This document shows, piece by piece, positions 9,985 to 19,341 of a stretch of DNA of 64,000 nucleotides (position 1 is its first letter; each line of letters opens with the position of its first letter). A program made the translations under genes and the position numbers. Under the pieces are notes generated by a model. That model searched no databases. It saw only the letters and a list, made by a program, of their open reading frames with translations, and was not told the DNA's origin. This DNA is from Terriglobia bacterium (GTDB taxonomy: Bacteria > Acidobacteriota > Terriglobia > Bryobacterales > Bryobacteraceae), in contig JAIQFI010000007.1 of NCBI GenBank assembly GCA_020073345.1, positions 62,001 to 126,000 on the forward strand, given 5' to 3'.

Positions 9985-9990
9985 TAAGAT
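9985..9990 (+). promoter_or_regulatory. Candidate -10 element of the first lepB gene
   Basis: TAAGAT lies 7 bp before the GTG start at 9998, with the flanks forming a small CTATC/GATAG dyad. No Shine-Dalgarno sequence is present, which fits a leaderless start. Confidence 0.3.
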
Positions 9991-9997
9991 AGAACTA

Positions 9998-10867
9998 GTG
10001 ACCCCCCAAGATCCGACGGACTCTTCCCTGCCCTTGAGTTCGGGTACGCTCCCCGAGGTCCTTCCTCAAGCCGGACCCGTGACCGAACTGCCTCCGGCCG
10101 CTGGCGCTACAGCGATCCTGCCTCGCGAGGATCCCCATCATGAACGCCCGCGCAGCACCATCGCCGAGTGGACCATCACTATCCTCCTCCTGCTGTTCCT
10201 GACGACTACGTTGGTCCAAGCGTATGTAATTCCGACGGGTTCCATGGAAGACACGCTGCTCATCGGCGACCACCTGCTGGTGGACAAGCTCGCGTTCGCT
10301 CCGTCCGGCCCGGTCAGCAAATACGTCCTGCCCTACACCGATGTGAAACGCGGCGATATCATCGTGTTCCGCTATCCGGTGGATATCAGCCAGACCTTCG
10401 TCAAGCGCTGCATCGGCGTACCGGGCGATCGCATCCGCGTCATCAACAAACAGGTGTACCTGAACGGTGTCCGGCTGGACGAGCCCTACACCTACCACAA
10501 GTCGGATTACATCGATTCTTACCGCGACAATTTCCCCGGCGAGCCGAATGTTTCGGTAGACCGCCGCGCTTCGGACATGCTTCTGAACCACGTCGTGAAC
10601 GGAGAAGTCGTGGTCCCGCCCAACACGTACTTTGCCATGGGAGATAATCGCGATTCCTCGCTCGACAGCCGCTACTGGGGATTCGTGCCGCGAGAAAATA
10701 TCATCGGCAAGCCGCTGGTCATTTACTGGTCATACGATGCGCCCACCGACCAGCTCAACACCTCCTCCATCAGCGTGGAGCACATTATCGACCTGGCGCA
10801 GCACATCTTCACCAAAACCCGGTGGCGCAGAAGCTTCATGCTGATCCACGGCTATCCGATCAAGTAG
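9998..10867 (+). CDS. lepB: Signal peptidase I (first of a tandem pair)
   Basis: The 289-residue protein has a Pro-rich cytosolic N-terminus of about 55 residues, one membrane helix, then IPTGSMEDTL with the catalytic Ser82 and SQTFVKRCIGVPGD with the catalytic Lys136. The box MGDNRDSSLDSRYWG completes the S26 family signature. It cleaves signal peptides of exported proteins at the outer face of the inner membrane. The open frame extends upstream into the TIGR03435 gene, but the GTG at 9998 gives the sensible N-terminus. Seven bp separate it from its paralogue. Confidence 0.88.
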   Translation: MTPQDPTDSSLPLSSGTLPEVLPQAGPVTELPPAAGATAILPREDPHHERPRSTIAEWTITILLLLFLTTTLVQAYVIPTGSMEDTLLIGDHLLVDKLAFAPSGPVSKYVLPYTDVKRGDIIVFRYPVDISQTFVKRCIGVPGDRIRVINKQVYLNGVRLDEPYTYHKSDYIDSYRDNFPGEPNVSVDRRASDMLLNHVVNGEVVVPPNTYFAMGDNRDSSLDSRYWGFVPRENIIGKPLVIYWSYDAPTDQLNTSSISVEHIIDLAQHIFTKTRWRRSFMLIHGYPIK

Positions 10868-10874
10868 AGCGACC

Positions 10875-11636
10875 ATGAACCGATACGCCGACTCCGTCCG
10901 GAATTTCATCCATGAGTGGAGCCTGAACATCCTGATCCTGCTGTTCGGCACCACCACGCTGGTGCAAGCCTTCATCGTGCCGACGCCGTCCATGGACACA
11001 ACCGTGATGGTGGGCGATCATCTGTTGGTCGATAAGCTGTCCTATGCTCCCCCGGGCTCGTTTTCGCGCTTCTTCCTGCCTTACACCGAGCCCCGGCGCG
11101 GCGACATCATCGTTTTCCGCTGGCCTATCGATATCCAACAGAACTACGTCAAACGCGTGATGGGAATTCCCGGCGACCACATCCGCGTCGTGAATAAAGT
11201 CGTCTACGTGAACGGCAAACCCCTCCAGGAGCCGTACGCCCAGCACATCTTTCCAAATCTGGAGCCCTACCGGGATAACTTTCCCGGACAGCTTCCGGAG
11301 ACTCAAATTCTTACCATGCTGAATGGGCAGACCATGGTGGATCGGGCGCGCGTAATGCTGCAGCACGTTTCCGGCACTGAGCTCATCGTGCCCCCGGACA
11401 GCTTTTTCGCCATGGGCGACAATCGCGATAACTCTCTCGATAGCCGCTACTGGGGCTTCGTGCCGCGCGAAAACATTATCGGCAAGCCTCTGCTGATCTT
11501 CTGGTCTTACGACGCTCCCACCTCGGAACTGGTGGGCTACAGTGCGGACCATTTTTACGATCTGGCCAAGAACTTTTTCTTCAAAACACGGTGGGATCGG
11601 GAGTTCAAGCTGGTCCGCGGCGTGCAAATTCAGTAA
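10875..11636 (+). CDS. lepB: Signal peptidase I (second of a tandem pair)
   Basis: The 253-residue S26 peptidase is a clear paralogue of the preceding gene but lacks its long N-terminal extension. The catalytic Ser39 lies in VPTPSMDTTV and Lys93 in QNYVKRVMGIPGD. MGDNRDNSLDSRYWGFVPRENIIGKP is nearly identical in the two copies. Both copies have intact dyads, so both should be active. They are separated by only 7 bp, which points to local duplication with possible division of substrates in a genome rich in secreted proteins. The guanylyltransferase gene follows 6 bp downstream. Confidence 0.88.
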   Translation: MNRYADSVRNFIHEWSLNILILLFGTTTLVQAFIVPTPSMDTTVMVGDHLLVDKLSYAPPGSFSRFFLPYTEPRRGDIIVFRWPIDIQQNYVKRVMGIPGDHIRVVNKVVYVNGKPLQEPYAQHIFPNLEPYRDNFPGQLPETQILTMLNGQTMVDRARVMLQHVSGTELIVPPDSFFAMGDNRDNSLDSRYWGFVPRENIIGKPLLIFWSYDAPTSELVGYSADHFYDLAKNFFFKTRWDREFKLVRGVQIQ

Positions 11637-11642
11637 TCCTTC

Positions 11643-12716
11643 ATGGAACATGTGCACGGTCTGATTTTGGCCGGAGGCCGCGGCACCCGCTTCTGGCCCA
11701 AGAGCCGCCGGCACACCGCCAAACAGGTTCTGCGGTTGTTCGGCGACCGTTCCCTGATCCAGCAGACGGTCGACCGGCTGCGGCCGGTCCTGCCTCCAGA
11801 ACGAATCTGGATCCTCACCAATGGCCATCTGCGCGACGAGATCGTTCGCCAGCTCCCTGAAGTCCCCAAGCGCCAGATCCTGGCTGAGCCCGCCCAGCGC
11901 AACACCGCGCCCGCGATCGGTCTGGCCGCGCAGATCCTCCATGGGCTCGATCCCGAGTCGATCATGGGCGTGTTTCCAGCCGACCACGTCATCGGCAAGC
12001 CGCGCCAGTACGTCCGCCTGCTCAAGGCCGCGTTCAAAGCCGCGCGGACGGGGAAGATCGTGGTCCTGGGGATCCAGCCGCGATGGCCCGAGACTGGATA
12101 CGGTTATATCGAGTTTCCCAAGGGTGTAAAGCCCGGCGCTTCGGAACCGCTTCCCGTCAAACGTTTCCGCGAGAAGCCCGACGCTCGTACCGCGGCGCGT
12201 TTCGTGAAAGCCGGCAACTTCTACTGGAACGCCGGAATGTTCTTCTGGCGGACGTCCGTATTGCTGGACGCCTTGCGCCAGCATCTGCCCAAGACCGCTA
12301 GCCTTCTGGCCAGTCTTCCTCAGTTTGGCTCGCGGAAGTTTGCTAAGAGCGTCGAAGACGCCTTTCCCAAGTGCGAGAACATCTCAATCGATTACGCGGT
12401 GCTGGAACGCGCCGCCAACGTCATGGGCTTGCCGGCCGGCGACATCGCTTGGAACGACGTCGGTAGCTGGAACGCTGTATATGAGCTGCACGCGCGCGAC
12501 CGGGCGGGCAATGCCCTGCGCACGCATACGATGATCGAGAACAGCACCGGTAACTACGTCGACGCCGAGAAGAAGTTAGTCGCGCTGCTGGGGGTGAAGG
12601 ACCTGATCGTGGTCGATACGCCCGACGCCTTGCTCATCGCCGACCGCGGCCGCGCCCAGCAAGTCGGCGAGCTGGTGAAGCTCCTGGAAGCCGCCGGCCA
12701 CCATCATTTGCTGTGA
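11643..12716 (+). CDS. manC: Mannose-1-phosphate guanylyltransferase
   Basis: The 357-residue nucleotidyltransferase has LILAGGRGTRFWPKSR near the N-terminus, which is the NTP-binding signature. EPAQRNTAPAIGLAA and MGVFPADHVI follow, and FREKPDA with NAGMFFWRT lies in the middle. This is the mannose-1-phosphate guanylyltransferase pattern, making GDP-mannose for glycans. There is no C-terminal cupin isomerase domain, so it is the monofunctional form. It sits 6 bp after the second signal peptidase gene and is convergent with argD, the stops being adjacent. Confidence 0.85.
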   Translation: MEHVHGLILAGGRGTRFWPKSRRHTAKQVLRLFGDRSLIQQTVDRLRPVLPPERIWILTNGHLRDEIVRQLPEVPKRQILAEPAQRNTAPAIGLAAQILHGLDPESIMGVFPADHVIGKPRQYVRLLKAAFKAARTGKIVVLGIQPRWPETGYGYIEFPKGVKPGASEPLPVKRFREKPDARTAARFVKAGNFYWNAGMFFWRTSVLLDALRQHLPKTASLLASLPQFGSRKFAKSVEDAFPKCENISIDYAVLERAANVMGLPAGDIAWNDVGSWNAVYELHARDRAGNALRTHTMIENSTGNYVDAEKKLVALLGVKDLIVVDTPDALLIADRGRAQQVGELVKLLEAAGHHHLL

Positions 12717-13937
12717 TCACGCCTCTGGCGGCTTGGCCTTCTTGAAGACCCTCTTCAGCACCGTCACCGCCCGATCCACGTCCTGCTCAGACAGTATATA
12801 GGGCGGCAGAAAACGCAGCACCTTGTCGTGCGTGCAGTTGATCAGCAGGCCTTGCTCCATCGCATCCAGTACGATCTGCTTGCCTCCGAAGTCGAGCTCC
12901 ACTCCGATCATCAAACCGTACCCGCGCACTTCCTGAATGAAGGAGAACCGCTTGGCCAGTTCCATCAGCTGCATCCGGAAATACCCGCCGACATGAATGA
13001 TGTTCGGCAGCAGCTCGTCCAGAATGTCGAAGAACTCGAGGGCAATGCGGCAGGCTAGCGGCCCTCCACCGAACGTGGTACCGTGCTGGCCCTTGCCGAT
13101 CGCGCTCGCCGCACGCTCGGTCGCCGCGACGAATCCCAATGGAACCCCGCACGCTAACGGCTTAGCCGCCGTGGTGATGTCAGGCATCACCACGGGATCA
13201 AGCAATTGATACGAGAAATAGGCTCCGGGACGCCCCACGCCGCACTGGATTTCGTCGAACACCAGCAACGCGTTGTGACGATACGCCAGGTCGCGAGCCG
13301 CGCGGATGTATTCATCCGTCAGCGGATTGATCCCGCCCTCGCCTTGCACAATCTCGAGCACGATACCAGCCGTGTTTGGGCCCACCACTTGTTCCAGCGC
13401 GCCGATATCGTTGCGATGCACGAAACGCGCGCCGGGCAGCATCGGCTCAAAGTCGCTGCGATACTTCTCCTGGCCGGTAATGGAGAGCGCTCCAAAGGTC
13501 CGGCCGTGGAAAGAATCGAACAAGGCCACGGTCTCATACTTCTGAGGGCTGATCTTGCGGCCATGCGCGCGGATGATCTTGAGCGCGCCTTCCATGGCCT
13601 CGGTTCCAGAGTTGCAGAAGAACACCCGGTCCAGACCCGTCGCCTTGGCGATTCGCTCCGCCAGCGGACCCTGGTATTCGTGATAGTAAAGGTTCGACGA
13701 GTGCAGCATCCGCCCGGCCTGCTCCCGGATCACTTTCGTCAGACGCGGATGGGCATGGCCCAGGGCATTCACTCCGATACCGGCGATGAGATCCAGGTAC
13801 CGCTTGCCGGAGGTGTCATAGACGTAGCAACCTTTGCCGCGCGTGAGCACCAGCGGATAGCGCGCATAGTTTTGGAATAAGTAGCGTGCTTCCAGGTCGA
13901 TTACGGACGCGGCAGGCGTGGCGACAGCGGTTTCCAT
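12717..13937 (-). CDS. argD: Acetylornithine aminotransferase-like class III aminotransferase
   Basis: The 406-residue PLP enzyme has CNSGTEAMEGALK, VFDEIQCGVGRPG (Asp228) and ITTAAKPLACGVPLG, where Lys259 should bind PLP. GQHGTTFGGGPLACR closes the active site. These match ArgD, which converts N-acetylglutamate semialdehyde to acetylornithine. The frame runs 58 codons further upstream but the Met at 13937 gives the normal N-terminus. A related omega-aminotransferase specificity cannot be excluded. A TATCAT hexamer at 13947-13952 on this strand is a possible -10. The gene is divergent from deoC with only 40 bp between them. Confidence 0.8.
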   Translation of the reverse strand: METAVATPAASVIDLEARYLFQNYARYPLVLTRGKGCYVYDTSGKRYLDLIAGIGVNALGHAHPRLTKVIREQAGRMLHSSNLYYHEYQGPLAERIAKATGLDRVFFCNSGTEAMEGALKIIRAHGRKISPQKYETVALFDSFHGRTFGALSITGQEKYRSDFEPMLPGARFVHRNDIGALEQVVGPNTAGIVLEIVQGEGGINPLTDEYIRAARDLAYRHNALLVFDEIQCGVGRPGAYFSYQLLDPVVMPDITTAAKPLACGVPLGFVAATERAASAIGKGQHGTTFGGGPLACRIALEFFDILDELLPNIIHVGGYFRMQLMELAKRFSFIQEVRGYGLMIGVELDFGGKQIVLDAMEQGLLINCTHDKVLRFLPPYILSEQDVDRAVTVLKRVFKKAKPPEA

Positions 13938-13966
13938 GATCTTTTCATGATACCGAGCCGACACGA

Positions 13967-13972
13967 TATTAT
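13967..13972 (+). promoter_or_regulatory. Candidate -10 element of deoC (leaderless)
   Basis: TATTAT (5/6) ends 5 bp before the ATG at 13978 in a 40-bp divergent intergenic region. No Shine-Dalgarno sequence precedes deoC. Confidence 0.35.
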
Positions 13973-13977
13973 GAAGA

Positions 13978-14682
13978 ATGCCCCCGAGTACCTCAGGAGG
14001 ATCCGTCCGCGAGGTCGCCGCCTTAATCGACCACACCCTGCTCAAGCCGCAGGCGACCGCGGCTGATATCCGCCGGCTCTGCCAGGAAGCCCGCCAGTTC
14101 GGATTCGCCACCGTGTGCGTAAATCCCTATTGGGTTGCTCTGTCGGCGTCAGAGTTAACCGGATCTCCCGTGCGCGTGGCATCGGTGGCCGGATTTCCGC
14201 TGGGCGCGAACACCACTCCCATAAAGGTGGCGGAGACGGAGGCGGCCATCACCGCGGGAGCGTGGGAAATCGACATGGTCCTGAATATTGGCGAGCTGTG
14301 CGCGGGCAACCTCGACGCGGTTCGGGCCGACATCGCAGCCGTGGTGCTCGCCGCGCATCCCCGTGGGGTCCTGGTCAAAGTGATTCTCGAAACCGCACTC
14401 CTTAACGACGATCAGAAGAGCGCAGCCTGTGTCATCAGCAAACAAATCGGAGCCGACTTCGTTAAAACCTCCACGGGATTCTCGACTCACGGCGCCACCA
14501 CGCACGACGTCGCGCTGATGCGTCGCACAGTCGGCCCGGAGATGGGCGTGAAGGCATCCGGCGGAATCCGCACGCTGGAAGACCTCGAAGCCATGCGGGC
14601 GGCCGGCGCAAATCGCATCGGCACCAGCTCCGGTGTGCAAATCCTCGCGGCCGTGCCACCCCAGCTGAGGCTCGCGCCATGA
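13978..14682 (+). CDS. deoC: Deoxyribose-phosphate aldolase
   Basis: The 234-residue TIM-barrel aldolase has [11 protein letters not shown] at the N-terminus, EIDMVLNIG (Asp99) and FVKTSTGF, in which Lys163 forms the Schiff base. VKASGGIRT supplies the second conserved lysine region. It cleaves 2-deoxyribose-5-phosphate to glyceraldehyde-3-phosphate and acetaldehyde. The stop overlaps the start of the phosphatase gene by 4 bp (ATGA), placing it first in a three-gene overlapping set with lysA. Confidence 0.92.
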   Translation: MPPSTSGGSVREVAALIDHTLLKPQATAADIRRLCQEARQFGFATVCVNPYWVALSASELTGSPVRVASVAGFPLGANTTPIKVAETEAAITAGAWEIDMVLNIGELCAGNLDAVRADIAAVVLAAHPRGVLVKVILETALLNDDQKSAACVISKQIGADFVKTSTGFSTHGATTHDVALMRRTVGPEMGVKASGGIRTLEDLEAMRAAGANRIGTSSGVQILAAVPPQLRLAP

Positions 14683-16427
14683 CTCCTCGCCGTTCCGCTC
14701 TTCGCTTCCGCGAGCGCGCCGAGCTCCTGGACTTTCTGCTCGAAGTGTCCCGTGTTACCTCCGAGACACTCGACCTGGCGGAGCAGCTCTCCGCCATCGC
14801 TTCCATCGTGAAGGAAGTAGTTCCCTACGATGTCTTCGCGATTCTCTTGTATAGCGAGCGTACTCACGCTCTGACGATCCGGCACGCCATCGGGCACCGC
14901 GAAGAAGTTGTGCGCAGCCTGGTGATCCCCTTGGGAGAAGGCATCGTCGGAACGGCGGCCGCGCGCCGCGAGCCGGTGCTGGTCGAAGACGTCACTCAAG
15001 ACTCGCGCTATCTGAATGCGCTGGACGCCGTTCGCAGCGAGCTGGCCGTTCCGATGACGGCCCGAGGCAAGCTGGTGGGCGTGCTCGACGTCCAATCGAC
15101 GCGCGTGAAGTCCTACGGCGAGCAGGATCGGTCCATGCTGAGCCTGATCGCCTCGCGCGTCGCTTCCTCCATCGAGAACGCCAGACTGTACCGGCGCGTG
15201 GACCGGCAAAATCGCACACTGCGGACCCTGGCGCATCTTTCTAGAGAATTCAGCGCGATCCTGGACCTGGATGAGTTGCTGACCAAGATCGCCTCCGCTA
15301 CCCGGGCTCTGATTCCCTACGACGCCTTCAGCGTATTCCTGGTGGACAATGAGCGCAGTATCCTCCGCAACCGCTTCAGCGTTCGTTATGACAAGAGAGT
15401 GAAGATCGACAACATTCCCTTGGGAAAAGGCATTACCGGCGCCGCTGTCGAATCCAGGGAGCCTGTGCGCGTGCTCGATACCGGCGCGGATCCCCGCTAT
15501 ATCGCCTCGCACCCGGGCATTCGTTCGGAGCTGGCGGTTCCTCTGATCGTGCAGGACCGCATCGTGGGTGTCCTGGACATCGAAAGCGAGCGCATCGCGT
15601 TTTTTACCGAAGATCACCAGCGCACGGTCTCCCTGCTGGCCCAGCAGATCGCCAGCTCCGTGGAAAATGCCCGCCTCTACGAGGAAGTCGCGCAGCGCGA
15701 ACAGCGCATGGATCAGGATCTCAAGGCGGCGCGCAAACTCCAGCGGATCCTGCTGCCTCGCGAAGATCCCGAGCTCCAGGGCTTGACCGCGGGCATCCGG
15801 TCCCGCCCGGCGCGCGAAATCTCCGGCGATGTGTATGGATTCTTCGAACAGGCCGACGACTCTGCGATCATCGCGTTCGGGGACGTCAGCGGAAAAGGCG
15901 CGGCGGCCGCCCTTTATGGAGCGCTGATCACCGGCCTGCTCCGGACGCTGGTCCGGCGGCGCAATCCCGCGCAGCTGATTCAGAAGTTGAACGAGATCCT
16001 GCTGGAGCGCAAAGTGGATGCTCAGTACGCCACTTTGTTGGTTGCTTTGTGGCTGCCACCGGTGCGAAAGTTCGTCCTTTCAAACGCTGGGGCTGCGCCT
16101 CCCCTGATTCTTCGCAACGGCGGGATTCTTGAGACCAAGATCGAAGGCGTGCCCATCGGCCTGCTCGACGATCAGCAATACGACGAGGTGGAGCTCGCCG
16201 CCCAGCCTGGCGATGTGCTGGTCTTCTATTCCGACGGCGTGGACGAGCAGCTCAACGAGAAGAGTGAAGAGTACGGCCGCGAGCGTATCATGCGTATTCT
16301 CAAGAAGCACGGGAATGAGACCCCGCAGGAGATCGCGGACTCCATCATCGCGGCCGTGGACGCATTCCGCGGCGCCGTTCCCATCTTCGACGATCAGACC
16401 GTGGTGGTCCTCCGGGTGTTGCCGTGA
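14679..16427 (+). CDS. GAF-GAF-SpoIIE serine phosphatase (RsbU-like)
   Basis: The 582-residue protein has two GAF domains (about residues 25-165 and 195-345). They are internally similar: [11 protein letters not shown] with [22 protein letters not shown], then [11 protein letters not shown] with [23 protein letters not shown] short coiled linker ([16 protein letters not shown]) leads into a PP2C/SpoIIE domain with [27 protein letters not shown] and [10 protein letters not shown], which hold the metal-binding acidic residues. Such proteins usually dephosphorylate an anti-sigma-factor antagonist in response to a small ligand. No partner kinase or STAS gene is in the window. It overlaps both deoC and lysA by 4 bp. 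Confidence 0.88.
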   Translation: MTPRRSALRFRERAELLDFLLEVSRVTSETLDLAEQLSAIASIVKEVVPYDVFAILLYSERTHALTIRHAIGHREEVVRSLVIPLGEGIVGTAAARREPVLVEDVTQDSRYLNALDAVRSELAVPMTARGKLVGVLDVQSTRVKSYGEQDRSMLSLIASRVASSIENARLYRRVDRQNRTLRTLAHLSREFSAILDLDELLTKIASATRALIPYDAFSVFLVDNERSILRNRFSVRYDKRVKIDNIPLGKGITGAAVESREPVRVLDTGADPRYIASHPGIRSELAVPLIVQDRIVGVLDIESERIAFFTEDHQRTVSLLAQQIASSVENARLYEEVAQREQRMDQDLKAARKLQRILLPREDPELQGLTAGIRSRPAREISGDVYGFFEQADDSAIIAFGDVSGKGAAAALYGALITGLLRTLVRRRNPAQLIQKLNEILLERKVDAQYATLLVALWLPPVRKFVLSNAGAAPPLILRNGGILETKIEGVPIGLLDDQQYDEVELAAQPGDVLVFYSDGVDEQLNEKSEEYGRERIMRILKKHGNETPQEIADSIIAAVDAFRGAVPIFDDQTVVVLRVLP

Positions 16428-17668
16428 CGCCCGTTGGGTATGTAGATCGCACGCTGACCTGCGACGGCGTCGCCCTGGCCGACGTGGCCGCGAAGGCCGG
16501 AACGCCGTGTTACGTCTATTCCGCCGCGACCATCCTGGCGAACTATCGTGCCTATGAGGACGCCTTGCAGCGCACCCCTCACACCATTTGCTATGCGGTG
16601 AAGGCCAATGGCAACCTGGCCATCCTGCGCCTGCTGGCCAAGGCTGGCGCAGGCTTTGACATTGTCTCCGGCGGCGAACTGCATCGCGTTCTGAAGGCCG
16701 GCGGCGATCCCGCCAAGGTGGTGTTTTCGGGTGTAGGCAAAACCGCCGAGGAGATCGATGCCGCACTCGCCGCGGGCATCTTCGCCTTCAACTGCGAGTC
16801 GGAGCCCGAACTGGCGCTGCTGGCTGCCCTGGCGCAACGCCACGGGATTCGGGCACGCGTCGCTCTTCGCGTGAACCCGGACGTCGACGCCGCCACGCAC
16901 GCGTACATCTCCACCGGCAGCCTGGCCCACAAGTTCGGAATCGACATCGGCGAGGCCGAAGGAGTCTACGAGCGCGCCCACGAACACGGGAATCTGCTGC
17001 TCGAAGGCGTGAGCTGCCACATCGGCTCGCAGCAGTTCGATTTCGCCCCGATCATGCAGGCCGTGGACCGCGTGCTCGAATTGATCGCCCGTTTGCGCGC
17101 CAAGGGTTTCTCCATCCGGCACGTCGATCTCGGAGGCGGCCTGGGTATCGCTTACAAGCCGGACGAACCCGCGCCACCAATCGGCCAGTTCGCCGCAGCC
17201 CTGCGCGAGAAGGTGACGGGGAAGGATCTGCACTTGTTGCTGGAGCCTGGCCGGTCGATCGTCGGCGATGCAGGTGTCCTGGTAACCCGCGTACTATATC
17301 GGAAGAAAGGTGGCGACAAGGAATTTGTGGTGATCGACGCCGCCATGAACGACTTGATCCGCCCCGCCCTCTACGACGCGCATCACGAAATCCTTCCGCT
17401 GCGGGCATCCCCGGCAGGTTGCGGATTGCGCGCGGATGTAGTGGGACCGGTCTGCGAATCCGCCGATTTCCTGGCCCAGAACCGCCAGATGGCCGAAGTA
17501 TTTCCCGGCGATCTTCTGGCCGTGTGCACCGCCGGAGCCTACGGCTTCGTGCAGGCCTCCAACTACAATGCCCGTCCTCGCCCCGCCGAGGTGTTGATCG
17601 AAAATGGCTCCTGGCGCGTGATTCGTTCGCGCGAGACCTTGGACGATCTCATCCGCGGCGAGGAGTAA
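16424..17668 (+). CDS. lysA: Diaminopimelate decarboxylase
   Basis: The 414-residue fold-III PLP enzyme has ICYAVKANGN with Lys60 as the PLP lysine. GAGFDIVSGGELHR, SCHIGSQQFD, HVDLGGGLGI and LLEPGRSIVGDAG follow. GAYGFVQASNYNARPRP near the C-terminus fits LysA. It makes L-lysine from meso-diaminopimelate. The start is a GTG at 16424 overlapping the phosphatase stop (GTGA). The operon with a phosphatase of the partner-switching type is unusual. Confidence 0.93.
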   Translation: MTPVGYVDRTLTCDGVALADVAAKAGTPCYVYSAATILANYRAYEDALQRTPHTICYAVKANGNLAILRLLAKAGAGFDIVSGGELHRVLKAGGDPAKVVFSGVGKTAEEIDAALAAGIFAFNCESEPELALLAALAQRHGIRARVALRVNPDVDAATHAYISTGSLAHKFGIDIGEAEGVYERAHEHGNLLLEGVSCHIGSQQFDFAPIMQAVDRVLELIARLRAKGFSIRHVDLGGGLGIAYKPDEPAPPIGQFAAALREKVTGKDLHLLLEPGRSIVGDAGVLVTRVLYRKKGGDKEFVVIDAAMNDLIRPALYDAHHEILPLRASPAGCGLRADVVGPVCESADFLAQNRQMAEVFPGDLLAVCTAGAYGFVQASNYNARPRPAEVLIENGSWRVIRSRETLDDLIRGEE

Positions 17669-17671
17669 GAT
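17666..17671 (+). promoter_or_regulatory. Candidate -10 element of the Uma2 gene
   Basis: TAAGAT overlaps the lysA stop codon and lies 7 bp before the ATG at 17679. It is the same hexamer and spacing as at 9985. Confidence 0.3.
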
Positions 17672-17678
17672 AGTCGGT

Positions 17679-18197
17679 ATGAAGTCCGCAGCGCTGATTT
17701 CCGTCGCCGAGTATCTGCGCACCGCGTATAGCCCGGATCGCGATTACGTGGATGGGGAGGTCCAGGAACGCAATTTGGGCGAACGAGATCACAGCAAACT
17801 TCAGGGCGAGTTCCTATACTACTTCCGGTCGCGGAAGAAGGAATGGAAAGTTTTTGCCTATCTTGAGCAGCGAGTTCAAGTGTCACCCACGCGGTTTCGA
17901 ATTCCGGATGTTTGTGTGTATGCGGGGGAGGACCCAAAAGACCAAATCTTCCGTACGCCTCCCTTTATCTGCATCGAGGTGCTTTCTCCACAAGATCGGA
18001 TGGGCAGAGTTCAGCAGCGTATCGACGACTATCTGGCATTCGGAGTTCCGTACGTTTGGGTGATCGATCCTGCCACGCGCCGCGCGTGGATACACACCAA
18101 GGATGGCGCGCAAGAAGCCAAAGGCGGAGCTCTTAGGACAGAAAACCCGGCCTTGACTGTGCCGCTACCGGAACTTTTCGCTGAACTCGACGAGTAG
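17679..18197 (+). CDS. Uma2-family (DUF820) putative endonuclease
   Basis: The 172-residue protein shows YSPDRDYVDGEVQERNLGE, RIPDVCVYAG, PPFICIEVLSPQDR and DDYLAFGVPYVWVIDP. This is the PD-(D/E)XK-like pattern of Uma2/DUF820 proteins, with a plausible D...EVLS catalytic pair. The family is very abundant in cyanobacteria and some Acidobacteria, and its biological role is unproven. It is convergent with the GH97-like gene, with only 2 bp between the stop codons. Confidence 0.8.
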   Translation: MKSAALISVAEYLRTAYSPDRDYVDGEVQERNLGERDHSKLQGEFLYYFRSRKKEWKVFAYLEQRVQVSPTRFRIPDVCVYAGEDPKDQIFRTPPFICIEVLSPQDRMGRVQQRIDDYLAFGVPYVWVIDPATRRAWIHTKDGAQEAKGGALRTENPALTVPLPELFAELDE

Positions 18198-18199
18198 CC

Positions 18200-19336
18200 C
18201 TAGAAGCCGGCAAACAGCCGCCTGAACGGCGTATCCTCACGGAGGATCACGTTGGGCCACGTTCGCTCGATCCCGTCCAACGTGGGGCCGTTCAAAAACT
18301 CGACCATCAAATGGTGGGCGGCGGCCATCTTCGCTGCGCGGCCACGGAGCTCGATCATTTGCTGGTCGGAGCGATTCTTCAAATCGATCGCCACGCCGGC
18401 AACGCCAGTCCTTTCCAACTTGGCGAACTGCTCATCTAGGTCTGTTGAATCCGCGATCGAGACCAGATCTTTCGGCTGTTTGATCCAGGACGTATCGGCA
18501 ATCTTCGACGCAGGGTTCAAATTCTCGACGATCCCGGAATCGAGCAATTTGCGCGGTTCCGAAGCGACCATCAGCACGCGCCAAGGAGTTTCCGCCGGCG
18601 ACATTCCGTGCATCGCCAGGGCCGCGTCATCGAAGCGCGGCGCGAGCGTGGTGCGCATCGTGGTTCCTTCGGGATGGAACACGTACATCCCCGGATAGTT
18701 GTCGATCTGCGCCTCGGTGATCGCGACCCAACCCACGCCAGGCTGTTCGACGAGAAACGGCAGGGCCAGGAGCGAACTTCGCTTGATCCCGCTCAGTTTT
18801 GTCCGGCTATATTCGCCTTTCTCCGACTGATACCCGCTGAGCACCGACGAATATGCATCGCCATCCTGCGCGAAATGGAAGTCCGTCAACTCTTCCTCGA
18901 TTTGCAGATCTTCCACAGTGCTGGTGCGGGGGATGTAATACCGGAACGCCACACCGTCATCGTAGGCGCGCGCTTCAATGGTCACGCGGCGTCCCAACGA
19001 GCCGTTCTGTAAATATTGGGCGATGAGCGAATGGTAATGGTTGCCCGGCGCGTCAACGGAGTCCTCCTTCGAGCTCACCAGGCCGACGGTCTCTCCCAAA
19101 AGCACATCCACATCGTGAAGCGTGATCCCGAGCAGGGACGTATCCATCAGCAGTTTGCCGTGATACGTGACCGAGTAAGCCAGCCGTACCAGAATGCTGT
19201 CCTTGGGCGACACAATGAACAACCGGAACACGAGCTGACCGTCCGGTGAAGCCACGCTCACGGTGTCGGTTTCGGCGAAAACAGCAGAGGCTGCCGCCAG
19301 GCCCAGCAGCACAAGAGTTAGAATCCGGCGTCTCAT
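18200..19336 (-). CDS. Shortened GH97-like protein, probably catalytically dead
   Basis: The 378-residue product has a signal peptide and then the GH97 N-terminal beta-sandwich (VASPDGQLVFRLF; AYDDGVAFRYYIP) to about residue 270. The start of the (beta/alpha)8 barrel is present as DTSWIK, but the family's following WDWW segment and several barrel strands are absent. The sequence jumps to AAKMAAAHHLMVEF and GIERTWPNVILRED, then ends, so roughly 250 C-terminal residues are also missing. GH97 enzymes normally run to about 650-700 residues. The frame is open, so this looks like stable domain loss. A GTG at 19363 lies inside the terminator; the Met at 19336 is preferred. Confidence 0.65.
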   Translation of the reverse strand: MRRRILTLVLLGLAAASAVFAETDTVSVASPDGQLVFRLFIVSPKDSILVRLAYSVTYHGKLLMDTSLLGITLHDVDVLLGETVGLVSSKEDSVDAPGNHYHSLIAQYLQNGSLGRRVTIEARAYDDGVAFRYYIPRTSTVEDLQIEEELTDFHFAQDGDAYSSVLSGYQSEKGEYSRTKLSGIKRSSLLALPFLVEQPGVGWVAITEAQIDNYPGMYVFHPEGTTMRTTLAPRFDDAALAMHGMSPAETPWRVLMVASEPRKLLDSGIVENLNPASKIADTSWIKQPKDLVSIADSTDLDEQFAKLERTGVAGVAIDLKNRSDQQMIELRGRAAKMAAAHHLMVEFLNGPTLDGIERTWPNVILREDTPFRRLFAGF

Positions 19337-19341
19337 AAATG

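Noticed and set aside
10860-12284. 474-codon open frame on the minus strand
   Set aside because: It lies opposite the second signal peptidase and the guanylyltransferase, both with clear motifs. It has no recognisable domain and is a GC-rich shadow.
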